Assembly: GCA_021792075.1 (NCBI GenBank)
Contig: JAJYVK010000072.1
Span: 1 to 7,676 of the forward strand
Reading direction: 5' to 3'
Source of the DNA: Actinomycetes bacterium
GTDB lineage: Bacteria > Actinomycetota > Acidimicrobiia > Acidimicrobiales > Acidimicrobiaceae
Length of the DNA stretch: 7,676 nucleotides
The first letter of the stretch is position 1. Each line of letters starts with the position of its first letter. Positions 6,637-7,676 of the stretch are shown piece by piece. The notes beneath the pieces are model-generated. The model made no database searches. It worked only from the letters and a program-made list of their open reading frames with translations, and was not told where the DNA came from. The position numbers were made by a program, and so were the translations under genes.

Positions 6637-7659
6637 TTATTCGTACTCCACTATCACGGGCTGGGGCTGTAGCGCCATCACAGCGGCGGGATCCTCCAGG
6701 GGTGAATCCTGTCTGTAGAAGAGTTTGAAGCCCAGTGGGAAGTTTGGGTCTTGAGCCAGCAGCTTATAGCTGCTTGTCTTGGCCTTCCAGCTTCCGAATC
6801 CATCCATATTGAAGATAATTGCTAGATCCGTTTGGGGCACGACTTCAGTTTTGTTCTGGATCATCGAGGCTTTGAACTGATGTATCAGAAGAAGCTTCTG
6901 TGGGAGGTGGTTTGAGACTGTCAGCTGTTGCAGCCAGTTCGAGACCTGGTTGATCTGGTCAGCGGTTGTGCTGCCAATAACCTGTCCGGGGACCTGTGTG
7001 GAGCCCACTTTCCACTCAGGATCAAGGGCGAGGGCGACGTCAGGTTGGGATAGAAAAGGGGTCAGCGTCTGTGCATCCGCCAGGATGTTTCCTCGGCCTG
7101 GCTGGATGTCAAGTATTAGCAGGCCGTGGTGTTCCCGTACGACATCGAGGTACTGCTTTATAGTTTGATTTGTCAGTCTGGATGAGTATGTTCCGTTAGG
7201 CTGCGGTGATCCTTGGGCTATGAATGTGATTAGTTCGTAGGCGGGGATGACTGGAGTTGTCGGCTGCTGGTATGGTGCAAGCTGGGCGATCAGCTTGGGC
7301 CACATTGCTTCCGGAGAGTTTTGGCCCAATACTCCGAGTCCGCCACCTCCCGGTGCACCGTAGAAGGCCACGATCCTTTTCCCCGGGTAGAAGGTATAGC
7401 CACCTCCCGGTTCAGTTGGGATCGGGATTGTCGTTGTTGTAGAGGTTGTTGTTACAGGCACTGTGGTGGGTGTTGGAATGGGTGCGTGGCTGCCACTGGA
7501 TGGATTTCGGGGGAGTTTCAGGGTTCCTGACTTGGCGTAGCCAGCGCTTCGGCCTGTGGCGAGGGTTAGGTGAAGAGCTAGTCCCATGGTTAGTAATCCA
7601 GCTGCTGTGATCAGTCCAGGCCATATTGTTCTTAGACTTGTCGTGCTTGGAAAGCTCAA
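6637..7659 (-). CDS. Membrane-anchored extracytoplasmic protein of unknown function with Pro/Thr linker
   Basis: This 340-residue protein begins with TTG at 7657-7659, preceded by AGAGGA eleven bases upstream. Residues 13-35 form one hydrophobic helix (an uncleaved anchor or signal peptide) with no lipobox Cys. Residues 57-86 are a low-complexity Pro/Thr/Ser linker, as in wall-spanning tethers. The C-terminal domain (about 90-340) starts with KRIVAFYGAPGGGGLGVLG. It alternates hydrophobic strands with acidic or polar turns: PAYELI, LLILDIQPGRG (180-190), VALALDPEW (208-216), PQKLLLIHQF, IIFNMDGFG and GFKLFYRQD. This spacing suggests a TIM-barrel-like fold. I recall similar uncharacterised secreted proteins in actinobacteria but cannot name a domain family. 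Asp184, Asp213 and Glu215 are candidate active-site residues if it is a hydrolase, which is inference only. The reading frame stays open to the right edge, so a start further upstream is not excluded. It converges on the exporter gene and is probably a separate transcription unit. Confidence 0.85.
   Translation of the reverse strand: MSFPSTTSLRTIWPGLITAAGLLTMGLALHLTLATGRSAGYAKSGTLKLPRNPSSGSHAPIPTPTTVPVTTTSTTTTIPIPTEPGGGYTFYPGKRIVAFYGAPGGGGLGVLGQNSPEAMWPKLIAQLAPYQQPTTPVIPAYELITFIAQGSPQPNGTYSSRLTNQTIKQYLDVVREHHGLLILDIQPGRGNILADAQTLTPFLSQPDVALALDPEWKVGSTQVPGQVIGSTTADQINQVSNWLQQLTVSNHLPQKLLLIHQFKASMIQNKTEVVPQTDLAIIFNMDGFGSWKAKTSSYKLLAQDPNFPLGFKLFYRQDSPLEDPAAVMALQPQPVIVEYE
7402..7491 (-). other. 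Low-complexity Pro/Thr/Ser linker coding segment
   Basis: This encodes residues 57-86 of the extracytoplasmic protein, dominated by Thr, Pro and Ser with a run of threonines, between the membrane anchor and the folded domain. Such linkers commonly hold a domain away from the membrane through the cell wall. It is repetitive at the DNA level (GTT/TGT-rich on the plus strand), so its length could vary between strains. Confidence 0.7.
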
Positions 7660-7670
7660 TGGTAGTTTTG

Positions 7671-7676
7671 TCCTCT
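7671..7676 (-). promoter_or_regulatory. Ribosome binding site supporting the TTG start
   Basis: Read on the minus strand, AGAGGA is followed by eleven bases and then TTG (7659-7657). It is the only good Shine-Dalgarno match near the beginning of this gene, which is why TTG is taken as the start. The window ends here, so the promoter is out of view and a start further upstream cannot be excluded. Confidence 0.5.

Overview
This window looks like chromosomal DNA from an actinobacterium of moderate GC content (roughly mid-50s percent, estimated by eye). The evidence is: a single-chain fused ABC exporter of a layout I associate with Actinobacteria; a small membrane protein resembling the SCO4848 family of that phylum; a secreted protein with a Pro/Thr-rich linker; and GTG/TTG starts. 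Arginine codons AGG and AGA are common, unlike very high-GC Streptomyces. A moderate-GC acidimicrobial lineage would fit, but that is a guess.

Layout: (1) Positions 1-696 hold no convincing gene. They contain short, unrecognised open stretches, one of which (22-207) may be a gene remnant, plus a few small palindromes. (2) 697-2541 (+) encodes a secreted lipoprotein built from Asp-box (BNR/YCF48-like) repeats, i.e. a predicted extracytoplasmic beta-propeller. (3) 2675-2932 (+) encodes an 85-residue, two-helix membrane protein. Its stop codon overlaps a GTG start of the next gene by four bases (GTGA). (4) 2929-6624 (+) encodes a fused ABC exporter, TMD-NBD-linker-TMD-NBD. Its first nucleotide site has lost the catalytic Glu and the Q-loop Gln, while its second is canonical. 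(5) 6637-7659 (-) is convergent, 12 bases from the exporter stop, and encodes a membrane-anchored, extracytoplasmic protein with a Pro/Thr linker and a conserved-looking C-terminal domain of unknown function.

The clearest functional unit is the small membrane protein plus the exporter, which are probably translationally coupled. The propeller lipoprotein lies 133 bases upstream on the same strand and could be co-transcribed, but nothing shows a functional link. All confident products are envelope proteins. I found no CRISPR array, RNA gene, intact mobile element or evident new defence or biosynthetic system. The most interesting points are the asymmetric fused exporter, its overlap with the small membrane gene, and the uncharacterised secreted protein.
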